Source: Fusicatenibacter saccharivorans
GTDB taxonomy: Bacteria > Bacillota > Clostridia > Lachnospirales > Lachnospiraceae
Direction: 5' to 3'
NCBI RefSeq assembly: GCF_015557635.1
Contig: NZ_JADNOP010000012.1
Location: forward strand, 1 to 64,000
Length of the DNA: 64,000 nt
Part shown: positions 7,899 to 16,752 of the stretch, piece after piece
How the letters are laid out: each line of letters opens with the position of its first letter
Position numbering within the stretch: the stretch's first letter is position 1
Position numbers and translations under genes: made by a program
The notes under the pieces: model-generated
Database searches by the model: none
Told to the model about the DNA's origin: nothing
What the model saw: only the letters and a program-made list of their open reading frames with translations

Positions 7899-10889
7899 TT
7901 ACTTTTCCTCCATTGTTTTTCCACTCTGCAAATATCTCAATAAGTCTTCTCTTACTGCTGTTTGCATTTTAAATTTTAATTTACAAATCGGTTTTAATAC
8001 GCCTCTATTATTTTTCTTTTCCGCTTCATGAGCCTCCAAGACATCAAATTCTCCCATATAGAAAAAATTGTTTTCTGCATCCGTCTTTTGAACAAAAAGA
8101 TGTTTTCTTGGTGTATTTAAAACCTTATCCATATATGCACCATCTAACTTTTTATCAATTTGGGAATCCCATCTAAAAATTACGTTGTCTACGAATTCAT
8201 CCGCATAATCAGGCTTTCCATCAACATATTCTTTTTCTTCATCTGTGTTTTCTTCTTTATGATACGTGACAAAAATGAAAACATCGTCTCCTAGTTGCGA
8301 CATTCCATACATTGTTGACGACAAATCTTTGCCTGCATTCATAAGCAAACTAACATCTCTTCTTGAGTATTTTTCATAAAGTACAAATGGCACTCCATTT
8401 CTATATGGTTTTGCGTACTTATCTTGATATCTGGCTAAACCAACAGCCACAATGTCCTGGACCTGATCATAAAAATCCTTATGTGCCAGGCGTTCTGTAT
8501 AACTTAAAATTCTCTTTAAACGATTCTCTCCATCTGCTTCCAGAATATCAATCTGGTAAAACTTCTCTCTTTCCGTGCTGTTTGTGACAAATTTTCCTTT
8601 CAGAACATCACATGCAAGATCAATCTTTTGCGTTGTTATCTCATAACCATATCGCTCTTTGCAGCTATCGATAACTTCAGAATATGTAATTTGATTTTTT
8701 TCTAAAAATAATCGCAAAATCTCCAATTCATCTGGTCTTACACCGCTTAATATCGTCTTTGACAAATATTCCAGTGTTGTCTTTTCCTGTTCTGACAGCC
8801 GAAACAGCTGCTCCTTTTTCTCCATTTGTTCTGCAAAAGAATAATAAGTTTTGTATTCCTTAACAATTACAAGAGGATCCATCTCCGCATTTTCATAAAA
8901 ATCCAAAAGCATTGGACGTCTTCCGAGACGGTTTTTCAAATTAACGTATCCTTCTTTCATCAATTCTTTCAAGGTGCTTGGTTTGATGCAATCAATCGCA
9001 TGAAAAATCTTTTCTTTTGCTATTTCATCAAAATGAATAGTAGATGCTCCCGGAATGGTACTATTTCCACTGATCACATATTTCCGAATCACATCCGCAT
9101 TGTAGGTATTGTCCCCAGATAAAGCGACGGGAATCATAAAATTATTATTGTAATTTCCGATAAAATCCAGAATCACTACATATTCTTTTCCTTCCGCCTT
9201 ACGCAAGCCTCTTCCCAATTGCTGGATAAAAACAATGGGTGACTGTGTTGGACGAAGCATAATGACTTGATTGACTTCAACAATATCAATTCCCTCGTTC
9301 AAAATATCTACAGAGAAAATGTAGTCCAAGGGCTGTAATTCCTCCGTTGCATCCTCTTCTTTCATAGCCAAACGTTCAAATGCTGTTTCTCGAAGCTTTT
9401 GCGGCGTTTCATTACTAAGTGCAAGTGTTCTATAACCACGCTCATTGAACATGTTTGACAAGGTTTCGCATTCTTTATTTCTACTGCAGAAAATCAGTCC
9501 CTTCACGCGTTCTCCGCTATAGCCGTAATACTGTGCCTGTTCAATGATGTGGTCTACGCGTTCTTCACTTGTAAGAAGATTAAAATCTTTTTCTGTAAGG
9601 TTCTTTCCTTTAGATGTTTTATCATCTATCAATGCAATATCACTGATTCCAAAATAATGAAATGGACACAGCAAGTGCTCTTCCATTGCTTTCTGTAATC
9701 GAATTTCATGTGCTATTTGATGATGGAAAAGTTCATAGACATTTCGCCCTTCTATATGATCATCCCGTTTATCCGGCGTAGCTGTCATACCTAAAAATAA
9801 CTGTGGTTCAAAATAGTTCATTACTCTCTGATAGGTATTCGCTGGACTATGGTGTGCTTCATCGAGAATGATACAATCAAATGCATCTTTTTCATATTGG
9901 AACAAATGTTGATCTCTATTTAGCGTCTCTACCATAGCAAATACAAAATCGCAGTCATATTCGTGTTTTCCATCGCCTACGATGCCCATGGAAACGGAAT
10001 TATTAAACACCCGCTCAAAAGACTTCTTGGCTTGTTTGGCTAACTGCGCCCGGTGAACAAGAAATAATACTCTCTTGAAACCTAATTCACGCATTGCAAA
10101 TGCTGATGCATATGTTTTTCCAGTTCCCGTAGCCGAAATCAATAATGCTCTTTTCTCACCCTTTTCAATGATTTTTCGAAGATTAACAATGAATTCTTCC
10201 TGCATGGAATTCGGCTTTAATTTATATTTTTCAAAAGACGGAATCCTGTCTTTTTTAGCCTCTTCTCGTTGATGTTTGATGATCTCGTAGCGTGCTTTGT
10301 AAATTTCATAAAAGGTTTCAAAATCCAAAGCATACTCCGAATTCCAAAACGAATTGAATTCTTTTACAATCTCACTTGCTACTTCACCCTGCACGGTCGA
10401 TATAATCTTTGTATTCCACTCTATGTTGCTGGTAAGCGCTGCACTTGTCATATTGGAACTGCCAAGGATAATTCTATAAACCTCTTCTTTTTTGAAAATG
10501 TATCCTTTGGTATGAAATCCATTATTGGCAGCTTCCACATCATACATTTTTAGCGTAATATTTTTCAATTCATTCAGTTTTGCCAACGCTCTTGGCTCAC
10601 TAAAATCTAAGTAGTTCGTTGTAAGAATTTGCCCCGGGATTCTCTTTCGCTCGAGTTCTTTTAACGTCTGCAGGAGGGGCGTAATTCCTCCCATTGTGAT
10701 AAATGCCACACTAATCTGGAATTGTTCACAGCGAAGTAGCTCTTCTTCAATAGAAGAAATAACTTTTTTACCCTCTTCTGGATTGTTTGATATAAAACTC
10801 GGTTTATATTCCAGATTTGAAGCAAGATTTCCATTGATATAGGCTGCTTCCACCCCTTGATTTATGTTTTGTATTATTTCTTCTTTCAC
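7899..10889 (-). CDS. PLD nuclease-like / SF2 helicase / DUF3427 protein
   Basis: A 996-residue multidomain protein. A phospholipase D-like half-site (H126-x-K128, then GSSNM at 143-147) lies in the N-terminus. A superfamily 2 helicase follows: Walker A ATGTGKT at 253-259, DEAH at 343-346, MTAT at 368-371 and QLGRGLR at 557-563. The rest, from about residue 620, resembles DUF3427. PLD domains of this type act as nucleases, so the protein may cut and remodel nucleic acid. It is the second gene of the long minus-strand run and is translationally coupled to the NUDIX gene. A 90-bp gap separates it from the upstream DUF5655 gene and probably contains the promoter. The domain calls are secure; the target and role are inferred. 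Confidence 0.85.
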   Translation of the reverse strand: MKEEIIQNINQGVEAAYINGNLASNLEYKPSFISNNPEEGKKVISSIEEELLRCEQFQISVAFITMGGITPLLQTLKELERKRIPGQILTTNYLDFSEPRALAKLNELKNITLKMYDVEAANNGFHTKGYIFKKEEVYRIILGSSNMTSAALTSNIEWNTKIISTVQGEVASEIVKEFNSFWNSEYALDFETFYEIYKARYEIIKHQREEAKKDRIPSFEKYKLKPNSMQEEFIVNLRKIIEKGEKRALLISATGTGKTYASAFAMRELGFKRVLFLVHRAQLAKQAKKSFERVFNNSVSMGIVGDGKHEYDCDFVFAMVETLNRDQHLFQYEKDAFDCIILDEAHHSPANTYQRVMNYFEPQLFLGMTATPDKRDDHIEGRNVYELFHHQIAHEIRLQKAMEEHLLCPFHYFGISDIALIDDKTSKGKNLTEKDFNLLTSEERVDHIIEQAQYYGYSGERVKGLIFCSRNKECETLSNMFNERGYRTLALSNETPQKLRETAFERLAMKEEDATEELQPLDYIFSVDILNEGIDIVEVNQVIMLRPTQSPIVFIQQLGRGLRKAEGKEYVVILDFIGNYNNNFMIPVALSGDNTYNADVIRKYVISGNSTIPGASTIHFDEIAKEKIFHAIDCIKPSTLKELMKEGYVNLKNRLGRRPMLLDFYENAEMDPLVIVKEYKTYYSFAEQMEKKEQLFRLSEQEKTTLEYLSKTILSGVRPDELEILRLFLEKNQITYSEVIDSCKERYGYEITTQKIDLACDVLKGKFVTNSTEREKFYQIDILEADGENRLKRILSYTERLAHKDFYDQVQDIVAVGLARYQDKYAKPYRNGVPFVLYEKYSRRDVSLLMNAGKDLSSTMYGMSQLGDDVFIFVTYHKEENTDEEKEYVDGKPDYADEFVDNVIFRWDSQIDKKLDGAYMDKVLNTPRKHLFVQKTDAENNFFYMGEFDVLEAHEAEKKNNRGVLKPICKLKFKMQTAVREDLLRYLQSGKTMEEK

Positions 10890-10979
10890 CGTTTCATCCT
10901 CTCTGTTCTAACTTTAAATTGTAACGTATTTGACTTTACAATTCAAATTTTTTCATCATTTTCCAGTTTTTACCATGCT

Positions 10980-11879
10980 TTATAACGTCTCCTGATACGC
11001 CCGATCAATCAGCTTCTTTGCCTTCTGAAAGTTTTCTGCCGTCTTGATTGACACTTCTAGCTCCCCCGTTCCGTAATGTCCAATCCCGCGGGTATCTCTT
11101 GTGAATCCTTCTTCCAGTTCAACAGTGTCCGGGTCGAGTTTCATTCGGAGCAGGATCTGTTTGTTATAAATTTCAATGCAGAAAATGTTCTGCACTTTCT
11201 TATAGGCCAAATACAGCTTCAATTGGTTTGGAACAAGATCGTCTCCCAGCGATTCGATGTAGTCACAAAGCGCCGTATATAATGTTTTGAAATGGCTGCT
11301 TGCTGATGACAGCTTCTCTAAATGTGTTTTCTGTGTGTATGTACTACTTGTTGTTGAAATGGTTGATGTTTCCGTTACTGGCTTTGCCACCGGTGTGTTC
11401 AGATGTTCAAACAGCAACAGATCTTCCCCATATTTCCGATATTTCACCAACTTGATATTCCTCTGCATCTGATTCACTGCATGCACGTCGTATTTCGTAA
11501 AATCATTTGCAATACAAATCACACAAGGCACCGACCAATCAATCTGGTCTGCTACTTCCATACCCAGTTTTTCAATCACAAGCAGTTTGAAATCCGCTTT
11601 GTGATCCAAAAGCCAATCCAGATAGAATAATCCCTGATTAATTACGTTCTCGCTCGAGCTTCTCTTATACTCAAAAATCACTGGGCTATTATTTTCATCA
11701 ATTCCGATGCTGTCCATTCTTCCGGATGTGATCATATATTCACTTTTCAGAAAACGAACGCCGAAAAATGTCTCCATGTTCTGCTCTATCGTTGTTTGCA
11801 GTTGTTTCTCCAATACTACCGTGGAAGAGGTGCGCTCTTTCACAACCGTTCCGACCTCAAAAAGTTTTATTTCCGACAC
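10980..11879 (-). CDS. PD-(D/E)XK nuclease-like protein with DUF5655 C-terminus
   Basis: A 299-residue soluble protein. The N-terminal half has a NucS/PD-(D/E)XK pattern: GRMDSIGI with D56, then FEYKRSSS with E70 and K72, and NQG at 81-83. A serine/threonine-rich linker near 165-185 joins a C-terminal domain (RDTRGIGHYGTGELEV) that matches DUF5655. Its substrate is unknown. It is the first gene of the defence-like run and lies 90 bp from the helicase. A hairpin terminator at 11.98 kb separates it from the chromosomal metabolic genes. Confidence 0.7.
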   Translation of the reverse strand: MSEIKLFEVGTVVKERTSSTVVLEKQLQTTIEQNMETFFGVRFLKSEYMITSGRMDSIGIDENNSPVIFEYKRSSSENVINQGLFYLDWLLDHKADFKLLVIEKLGMEVADQIDWSVPCVICIANDFTKYDVHAVNQMQRNIKLVKYRKYGEDLLLFEHLNTPVAKPVTETSTISTTSSTYTQKTHLEKLSSASSHFKTLYTALCDYIESLGDDLVPNQLKLYLAYKKVQNIFCIEIYNKQILLRMKLDPDTVELEEGFTRDTRGIGHYGTGELEVSIKTAENFQKAKKLIDRAYQETL

Positions 11880-11975
11880 TGCAGTTTCTCCTTCCCTGTC
11901 GCAAGATATATGTTCATTATATCGTACCTTCTTACAAAATACTATTGTAAAACATTCTTTCCGCAGGCATTCCCA

Positions 11976-12015
11976 TCAAAAAAGGCCGCAGCTCCGCAAA
12001 GCTGTGACCTTTTCC
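11976..12015. terminator. Bidirectional hairpin terminator
   Basis: An inverted repeat pairs AAAGGCCGCAGCT with AGCTGTGACCTTT around a five-base loop, with A-rich and T-rich flanks on either side. It lies just beyond the end of the isoaspartyl dipeptidase gene (minus strand), so it should stop that transcript and separate it from the DUF5655 gene. Confidence 0.7.
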
Positions 12016-12031
12016 CAATATTACCAATATG

Positions 12032-13180
12032 CTATTTCCGATACACCGTCTTCCCCCGTGCAACGACTTCCTGAATCTCTAGTCCCTGATCCAGTACGCA
12101 AAGATCCGCATCATATCCTTCCCGGACCTTGCCTTTTCCTTTCAGTGACAGGATCTCTGCCGGGTTTGCCGTAATCGTCGAAATTGCGGTTTCCAGCGGA
12201 ATTCCCGCTTTCTCCACGCATTCTTTTACTTCTTTCAGCAAACAGCTCGACTGGCCCATGCCCATCCGCAGGAATTCTCCCTTTTCATTAAAGATCGGCA
12301 GACTGCCCTGACCGTCGGATGAGATGGTGATGTGTTTCGGGTTCACGCCTGCATCCAGCATGCGGCGGATTCCTTTGCACACGCGGACTTCATCACAGAC
12401 AGTTTCCCAGTAATCGATCTCTTCATTTCCGGTGAAATCGACCGCACCGCCCTTTACGGCGTATTCAATTGCCTTCTGGAACAGCTTCTCGTTCCGGTTG
12501 ACATGGGTCGGGAGGAACTGGCTGGCCGGGATTTCGGTTTCGCTGATGACGCGTTCGATCAGCTCCATACATCTTGCACCGTCGCCAAGGTGGACATTGA
12601 TCACTCCCGCTTTCCCGGAAAGAACGCCGCCGAGGCGCGTGTCTGCTGCCAGTCGGGCGAATTCTTCGAAGGTCGGCTGTGAGGATCGGTGGTCCGAAAT
12701 CGCGATTTCGCCGGTTCCGATGATTTCTTCGATCATCATGATATCTTTCGTAATTCCATCCGTCAGTGTGCGCACCGGAACCTGGTAGCTGCCGGTGTAG
12801 CACCAGGCGGACATGCCCTGCTCCCGGAGGCCTTTTGTTTTTGCCACGAGCGCGCACATGTCACGGCCAATGCCGTCAGTTCCGAGGCAGCCGACAACGG
12901 TTGTCACACCGAACTTGTTCAGGCCTTCCATCGTCGCCTCCGGGGTGCGGTTGGCAAAGCCGCCCTCACCGCCTCCGCCGAGCACGTGAACATGGCAGTC
13001 AACAAAGCCAGGTGTCAGGACAAGTCCGGTTCCGTCTACGGTCTCCGCGCCAGAGAGCAGGCCGTCTGCCGTTATCGTGCCGGCATCTGCGATCTTGACA
13101 ATTTTATCATACACAGTAAGAACGTCTTTTCTTCCGAGGTATTCCGGCGCATAGACGTCTATGTTCTGAAATAATATCAT
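12032..13180 (-). CDS. iadA: Beta-aspartyl (isoaspartyl) dipeptidase
   Basis: This 382-residue amidohydrolase cleaves beta-aspartyl dipeptides released from isomerised asparagine/aspartate residues. The metal-binding HVH (H63, H65) lies in GFVDCHVHVLGGGG, and glycine-rich GEGGFANRTPE follows. Later TGSYQVP, ISDHRSSQ and THVNRN match the IadA family, as does the length. It lies 15 bp after the YfcC-family transporter gene, so the two form an operon in which peptide-derived amino acids could be exchanged or imported. The base composition is clearly more GC-rich than the defence run to its left. Confidence 0.9.
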   Translation of the reverse strand: MILFQNIDVYAPEYLGRKDVLTVYDKIVKIADAGTITADGLLSGAETVDGTGLVLTPGFVDCHVHVLGGGGEGGFANRTPEATMEGLNKFGVTTVVGCLGTDGIGRDMCALVAKTKGLREQGMSAWCYTGSYQVPVRTLTDGITKDIMMIEEIIGTGEIAISDHRSSQPTFEEFARLAADTRLGGVLSGKAGVINVHLGDGARCMELIERVISETEIPASQFLPTHVNRNEKLFQKAIEYAVKGGAVDFTGNEEIDYWETVCDEVRVCKGIRRMLDAGVNPKHITISSDGQGSLPIFNEKGEFLRMGMGQSSCLLKEVKECVEKAGIPLETAISTITANPAEILSLKGKGKVREGYDADLCVLDQGLEIQEVVARGKTVYRK

Positions 13181-13195
13181 TTTCTCTCACTCCTC

Positions 13196-14716
13196 TTAAA
13201 ATCCAATGGCAACCGCAATCAGAATCGTAATGACTGCTCCAATCATCAGTATCCCTAAGAATTTCCACATGAATTTGATCCAGTTCGACCACTCGATTTT
13301 TGCAATCGCCAGGGAGCCGATCAGGCAGCCGGAGGTCGGGACGATCAGGTTTGTGAAGGCATCACCGAGCTGGAACGCAAGGACGGATGTCTGGCGGGAT
13401 ACGCCGAGAAGGTCCGCGAGCGGTGCCATGATCGGCATGGTGATCGCCGCCTGGCCGGAGCCGGATACGACGAAAAAGTTGAAGACCGACTGGAACACAT
13501 ACATCAGCACGGCTGCGGCTGCACCGGAAAGACCGGCCAGGGCCTGTGAAATGCCGTACATAATGGTGTTGATAACGGTCGGGGTGGTCGGATCAGAACC
13601 GCCGAGCACCTGCATGATGCCCTGTGCCATCGCAACAACGAGTGCTGCGCCGATCAGGTCTTTTGCGCCGTCTTTGAAGGAAACGGCAATGTCATTTACT
13701 TTCATATTGTTCAGATGGAAAATGACACCAATGACACCTGCCACAATTCCCATGATGAAGAACTGGGTTGCGATTTCGGCCATGTAATAGCCTTTTGCCA
13801 TAACGCCCCAGATGACCCAGACAACGGTAACGGCCAGTGTTACCAGAACTAAGATATGGCCGACGCCGAAGGAATGGCCCTCGTCGATGCCTGTTTTTTC
13901 GTTCTGATCACGGAAATACTGGTCGCTTTCGTAAGCAACGGAAATTTCCGGGGTCTTTTTGACTTTTGCTGCATAGAACATGGTCATGCCGCAGCCAAGA
14001 GCGGTGAATACGACCCACATCACCATACGGAAACCTGCGCCGGAGAAGACGTCAACGCCGGCGATTCCCTGTGCGATTCCGACGGAAAACGGGTTCATCC
14101 AGGAAGATCCGAAGCCGATCTGTGTTGCCACGTACGTAACAAGCACGGCAATGACGGTGTCGTATCCGACAGCGACGAACAGCGGGCAGAGGATCATGGT
14201 GAACGGAAGGGCCTCTTCTCCCATTCCGAACACGGCTCCGCCGAGGGAAAACAGGACGAAAAGGACCGGGATCAGCAGTTTTTCGGCTCCTTTTGCTTTA
14301 CGGATCAGGCCGATCAGACCGGCTTCAACGGCTCCGGTGCGGATCATGATACCGAAAGCGCCGCCGACTACCATCAGAAATGCGATGATTTCGATGGCGG
14401 AGCTGCTGATAATTCCGTTATACATATAATTGAAAAATCCGGTTCCACCGTCGCCGCTGAACAATGCAACACCTTCTGTGACCGGTTTTCCTGCAGCATC
14501 GGTCAGATACTGGAAGCTTCCGTCTTTGATGACGGTACGGGTCTTTTCTACCCCGTTCATCAGGTATGTGACATCCTCCGTCTCGTAATAGCCTTTCGGG
14601 ACGAGGAAGGTCATGACGGCCGCGATAACTACCACAAAAAAGATGATAATGTAGGTATCCGGCACGTTAAATCCCCTGTTGAATGATTTCAGGCCTTCGC
14701 CTTTCTTTTTGCTCAT
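13196..14716 (-). CDS. YfcC family amino-acid/peptide-type transporter
   Basis: A 506-residue membrane protein with about a dozen hydrophobic segments. The start (FNVPDTYIIIFFVVVIAA) and internal motifs (GGAFGIMIRTGAVEAG, GMGEEALPF, VSGSGQAAITMPI, TSGCLIG) match the YfcC family of the C4-dicarboxylate/arginine-ornithine transporter group. The substrate is uncertain; because the gene leads the operon with isoaspartyl dipeptidase, an acidic amino acid or dipeptide is plausible. GGAGG-type spacing precedes the ATG at 14716. Confidence 0.85.
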   Translation of the reverse strand: MSKKKGEGLKSFNRGFNVPDTYIIIFFVVVIAAVMTFLVPKGYYETEDVTYLMNGVEKTRTVIKDGSFQYLTDAAGKPVTEGVALFSGDGGTGFFNYMYNGIISSSAIEIIAFLMVVGGAFGIMIRTGAVEAGLIGLIRKAKGAEKLLIPVLFVLFSLGGAVFGMGEEALPFTMILCPLFVAVGYDTVIAVLVTYVATQIGFGSSWMNPFSVGIAQGIAGVDVFSGAGFRMVMWVVFTALGCGMTMFYAAKVKKTPEISVAYESDQYFRDQNEKTGIDEGHSFGVGHILVLVTLAVTVVWVIWGVMAKGYYMAEIATQFFIMGIVAGVIGVIFHLNNMKVNDIAVSFKDGAKDLIGAALVVAMAQGIMQVLGGSDPTTPTVINTIMYGISQALAGLSGAAAAVLMYVFQSVFNFFVVSGSGQAAITMPIMAPLADLLGVSRQTSVLAFQLGDAFTNLIVPTSGCLIGSLAIAKIEWSNWIKFMWKFLGILMIGAVITILIAVAIGF

Positions 14717-14997
14717 ATTTTGAGATTTCCTCCATTTGATATTCTATTCTCGTTTTTAACGCGCATGGATTAGTGTACCATAGATCATAGAGGAAAGTCA
14801 CTGAAAAAATCAAAAAAGTGACAGAAAAATTTTCCATTCGAATTTTTCTGCCGGCTGTGTGCAATGTCATGCATAACATGATTGTATAGAAAGACAAACA
14901 ATTCCTTTTTGGGTTTCCTGCTCCCCGTCTCTTATGCTATACTTGGAAAGTTGTTCTAACAGTAATACAAATCTAATACAGAAAGCGAGCTTTTCAA
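14717..14997. promoter_or_regulatory. Divergent intergenic region, YfcC operon / SulP
   Basis: A 281-bp stretch between divergent genes that must hold both promoters. On the plus strand a TATACT sequence near 14937-14942 could be the -10 of the SulP gene, but I see no convincing -35. The SulP ribosome binding site is weak (AAGCGAG). No convincing ORF or RNA was recognised. Confidence 0.4.
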
Positions 14998-16644
14998 ATG
15001 AATTCGTTCAAACCAATGCTACTCACTTCTCTGAAGTCCTATGACCGCGCGCAGTTTGCCAAAGATGTGACTGCCGGTATCATCGTTGCGATCATTGCAC
15101 TTCCTCTTTCTATTGCACTGGCTCTTGCTTCCGGCGTGGGACCGGAGGCTGGTATTTTCACCGCGATTGTGGCGGGCTTTGTGATTTCCGCGCTCGGCGG
15201 AAGCTGTGTCCAGATTGCCGGTCCGACGGCCGCGTTTGCCACGATTGTTGCCGGTATTGTCGCGCGGGACGGCCTCGAGGGGCTGATGACGGCGACCATT
15301 CTTGCCGGTGTCTTCCTTATTATCATGGGCTTCTGTCATTTTGGAAGTCTGATCAAGTTTATTCCTTATACGATTACAACGGGTTTTACTTCCGGTATTG
15401 CGGTGACAATCGTGATCGGACAGTTAAAGGATTTCTGCGGTGTTACGTATCCTGACGGGGTAAAGCCGATTGAAACGATGGAAAAACTGAAGGCATTTGC
15501 GGAGAATTTTTCCACGATTTCACCGGATGCTCTGATTGTCGGCGGGGTCAGCCTTGCTATTCTGATCGTGTCTCCGCTTATTTTCAAGAGAATCCCAGGA
15601 TCGCTGATTGCTGTTATTGTCGGTATTCTGATGGTTCAGTTTCTGCCGCTGCACGTTTCTACGATTGGAAATCTGTACACAATCAGCAATGCGCTTCCGA
15701 CGCTTCATCTGCCGGTTTTTGACATGAAACTGATTCAGTCGGCGATTCCAAATGCGTTTACGATCGCGGTGCTTGCGGCGATTGAGTCGCTTCTCTCCTG
15801 TGTTGTTGCGGACGGCATGATCAACAGCAAGCATCGTTCGGATACAGAGCTGATTGCACAGGGTGCCGGAAATATTGCTTCTGCGCTTTTCGGCGGTATT
15901 CCGGCTACGGGAGCGATTGCCAGAACGGCGGCAAATATCAAAAACGGCGGACGCACGCCGGTTGCGGGTATAGTGCATTCCATTACGCTCGTCATCGTTC
16001 TTGTTGTGCTGATGCCGTTTGCGGGCATGATTCCGATGCCGACGATTGCCGCGATTCTGTTCCTTGTTGCCTACAATATGTGCCAGTGGAGAACCTTCGT
16101 GCATCTTGTACGCACGGCTCCGAAGAGTGATATTATCGTTCTTTTTACTACGTTTGTGCTGACCGTTGTGTTTGACCTCGTTGTCGCAATCGAGATCGGC
16201 ATGGTTCTGGCCTGCCTGCTTTTCATCAAGCGGATGAGCGAGGAAACACACGCCGACAGCTGGGTCTATGTAGACGATGATTCCCCGGCGGTGGATGAAC
16301 ATCTGCAGAAGCTGCCGCTGGAAATCCGTGTATACGAGATCACAGGACCGCTCTTCTTTGGCGCGGCGGATGCGATTGAGCACATCGTGGTAAAGGATTT
16401 CACAAAATGTCTCGTTCTCCGGATGCGGAGCGTACCGGCGATCGACAGTACAGCCATGAATGCACTCCAGAATCTGACGAAGCTCTGCGAATCGAAAGGG
16501 ATCACCCTCGTCTTCTCTCATGTGAATGAGCAGCCGATGAAGGTGATGAAAAAATCCGGCTTTGTGGAGCTTGTCGGGGAAGAAAATTTCTGTTCAAATA
16601 TTTCGGATGCATTAAAGCATGCGGAGGAGCTGATTTCGAGATAA
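14998..16644 (+). CDS. SulP family inorganic anion transporter with STAS domain
   Basis: A 548-residue transporter of the SLC26/SulP family, which moves sulfate, bicarbonate or other anions. Hydrophobic segments fill residues 25-420, with the family motif AGPTAAFATIVAG near 75-87 and FGGIPATGAIARTAANIK near 300-317. The C-terminal about 110 residues form a STAS domain (FFGAADAIE, VPAIDSTAMNAL). It stands alone, divergent from the YfcC operon. The substrate cannot be read from the sequence. Confidence 0.9.
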   Translation: MNSFKPMLLTSLKSYDRAQFAKDVTAGIIVAIIALPLSIALALASGVGPEAGIFTAIVAGFVISALGGSCVQIAGPTAAFATIVAGIVARDGLEGLMTATILAGVFLIIMGFCHFGSLIKFIPYTITTGFTSGIAVTIVIGQLKDFCGVTYPDGVKPIETMEKLKAFAENFSTISPDALIVGGVSLAILIVSPLIFKRIPGSLIAVIVGILMVQFLPLHVSTIGNLYTISNALPTLHLPVFDMKLIQSAIPNAFTIAVLAAIESLLSCVVADGMINSKHRSDTELIAQGAGNIASALFGGIPATGAIARTAANIKNGGRTPVAGIVHSITLVIVLVVLMPFAGMIPMPTIAAILFLVAYNMCQWRTFVHLVRTAPKSDIIVLFTTFVLTVVFDLVVAIEIGMVLACLLFIKRMSEETHADSWVYVDDDSPAVDEHLQKLPLEIRVYEITGPLFFGAADAIEHIVVKDFTKCLVLRMRSVPAIDSTAMNALQNLTKLCESKGITLVFSHVNEQPMKVMKKSGFVELVGEENFCSNISDALKHAEELISR

Positions 16645-16752
16645 TGTGAAACTGCAGCTGCCGCAGCATCTGGTCTGTATCACCTGTGATCCTTTCTCCT
16701 TTATGCCAGATAGCTTCTACACATAAAAAAGGCCGCCGTGCTGAGTACTGAC

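Noticed and set aside
13856-14686. 276-codon plus-strand frame opposite the YfcC gene
   Set aside because: It is an antisense shadow of the transporter, rich in D, H and G, without homology that I recognise or a ribosome site.
15019-16521. Long minus-strand open frames opposite the SulP gene
   Set aside because: They are antisense shadows of a clear transporter with family motifs; they show no ribosome sites and have biased, low-complexity composition.
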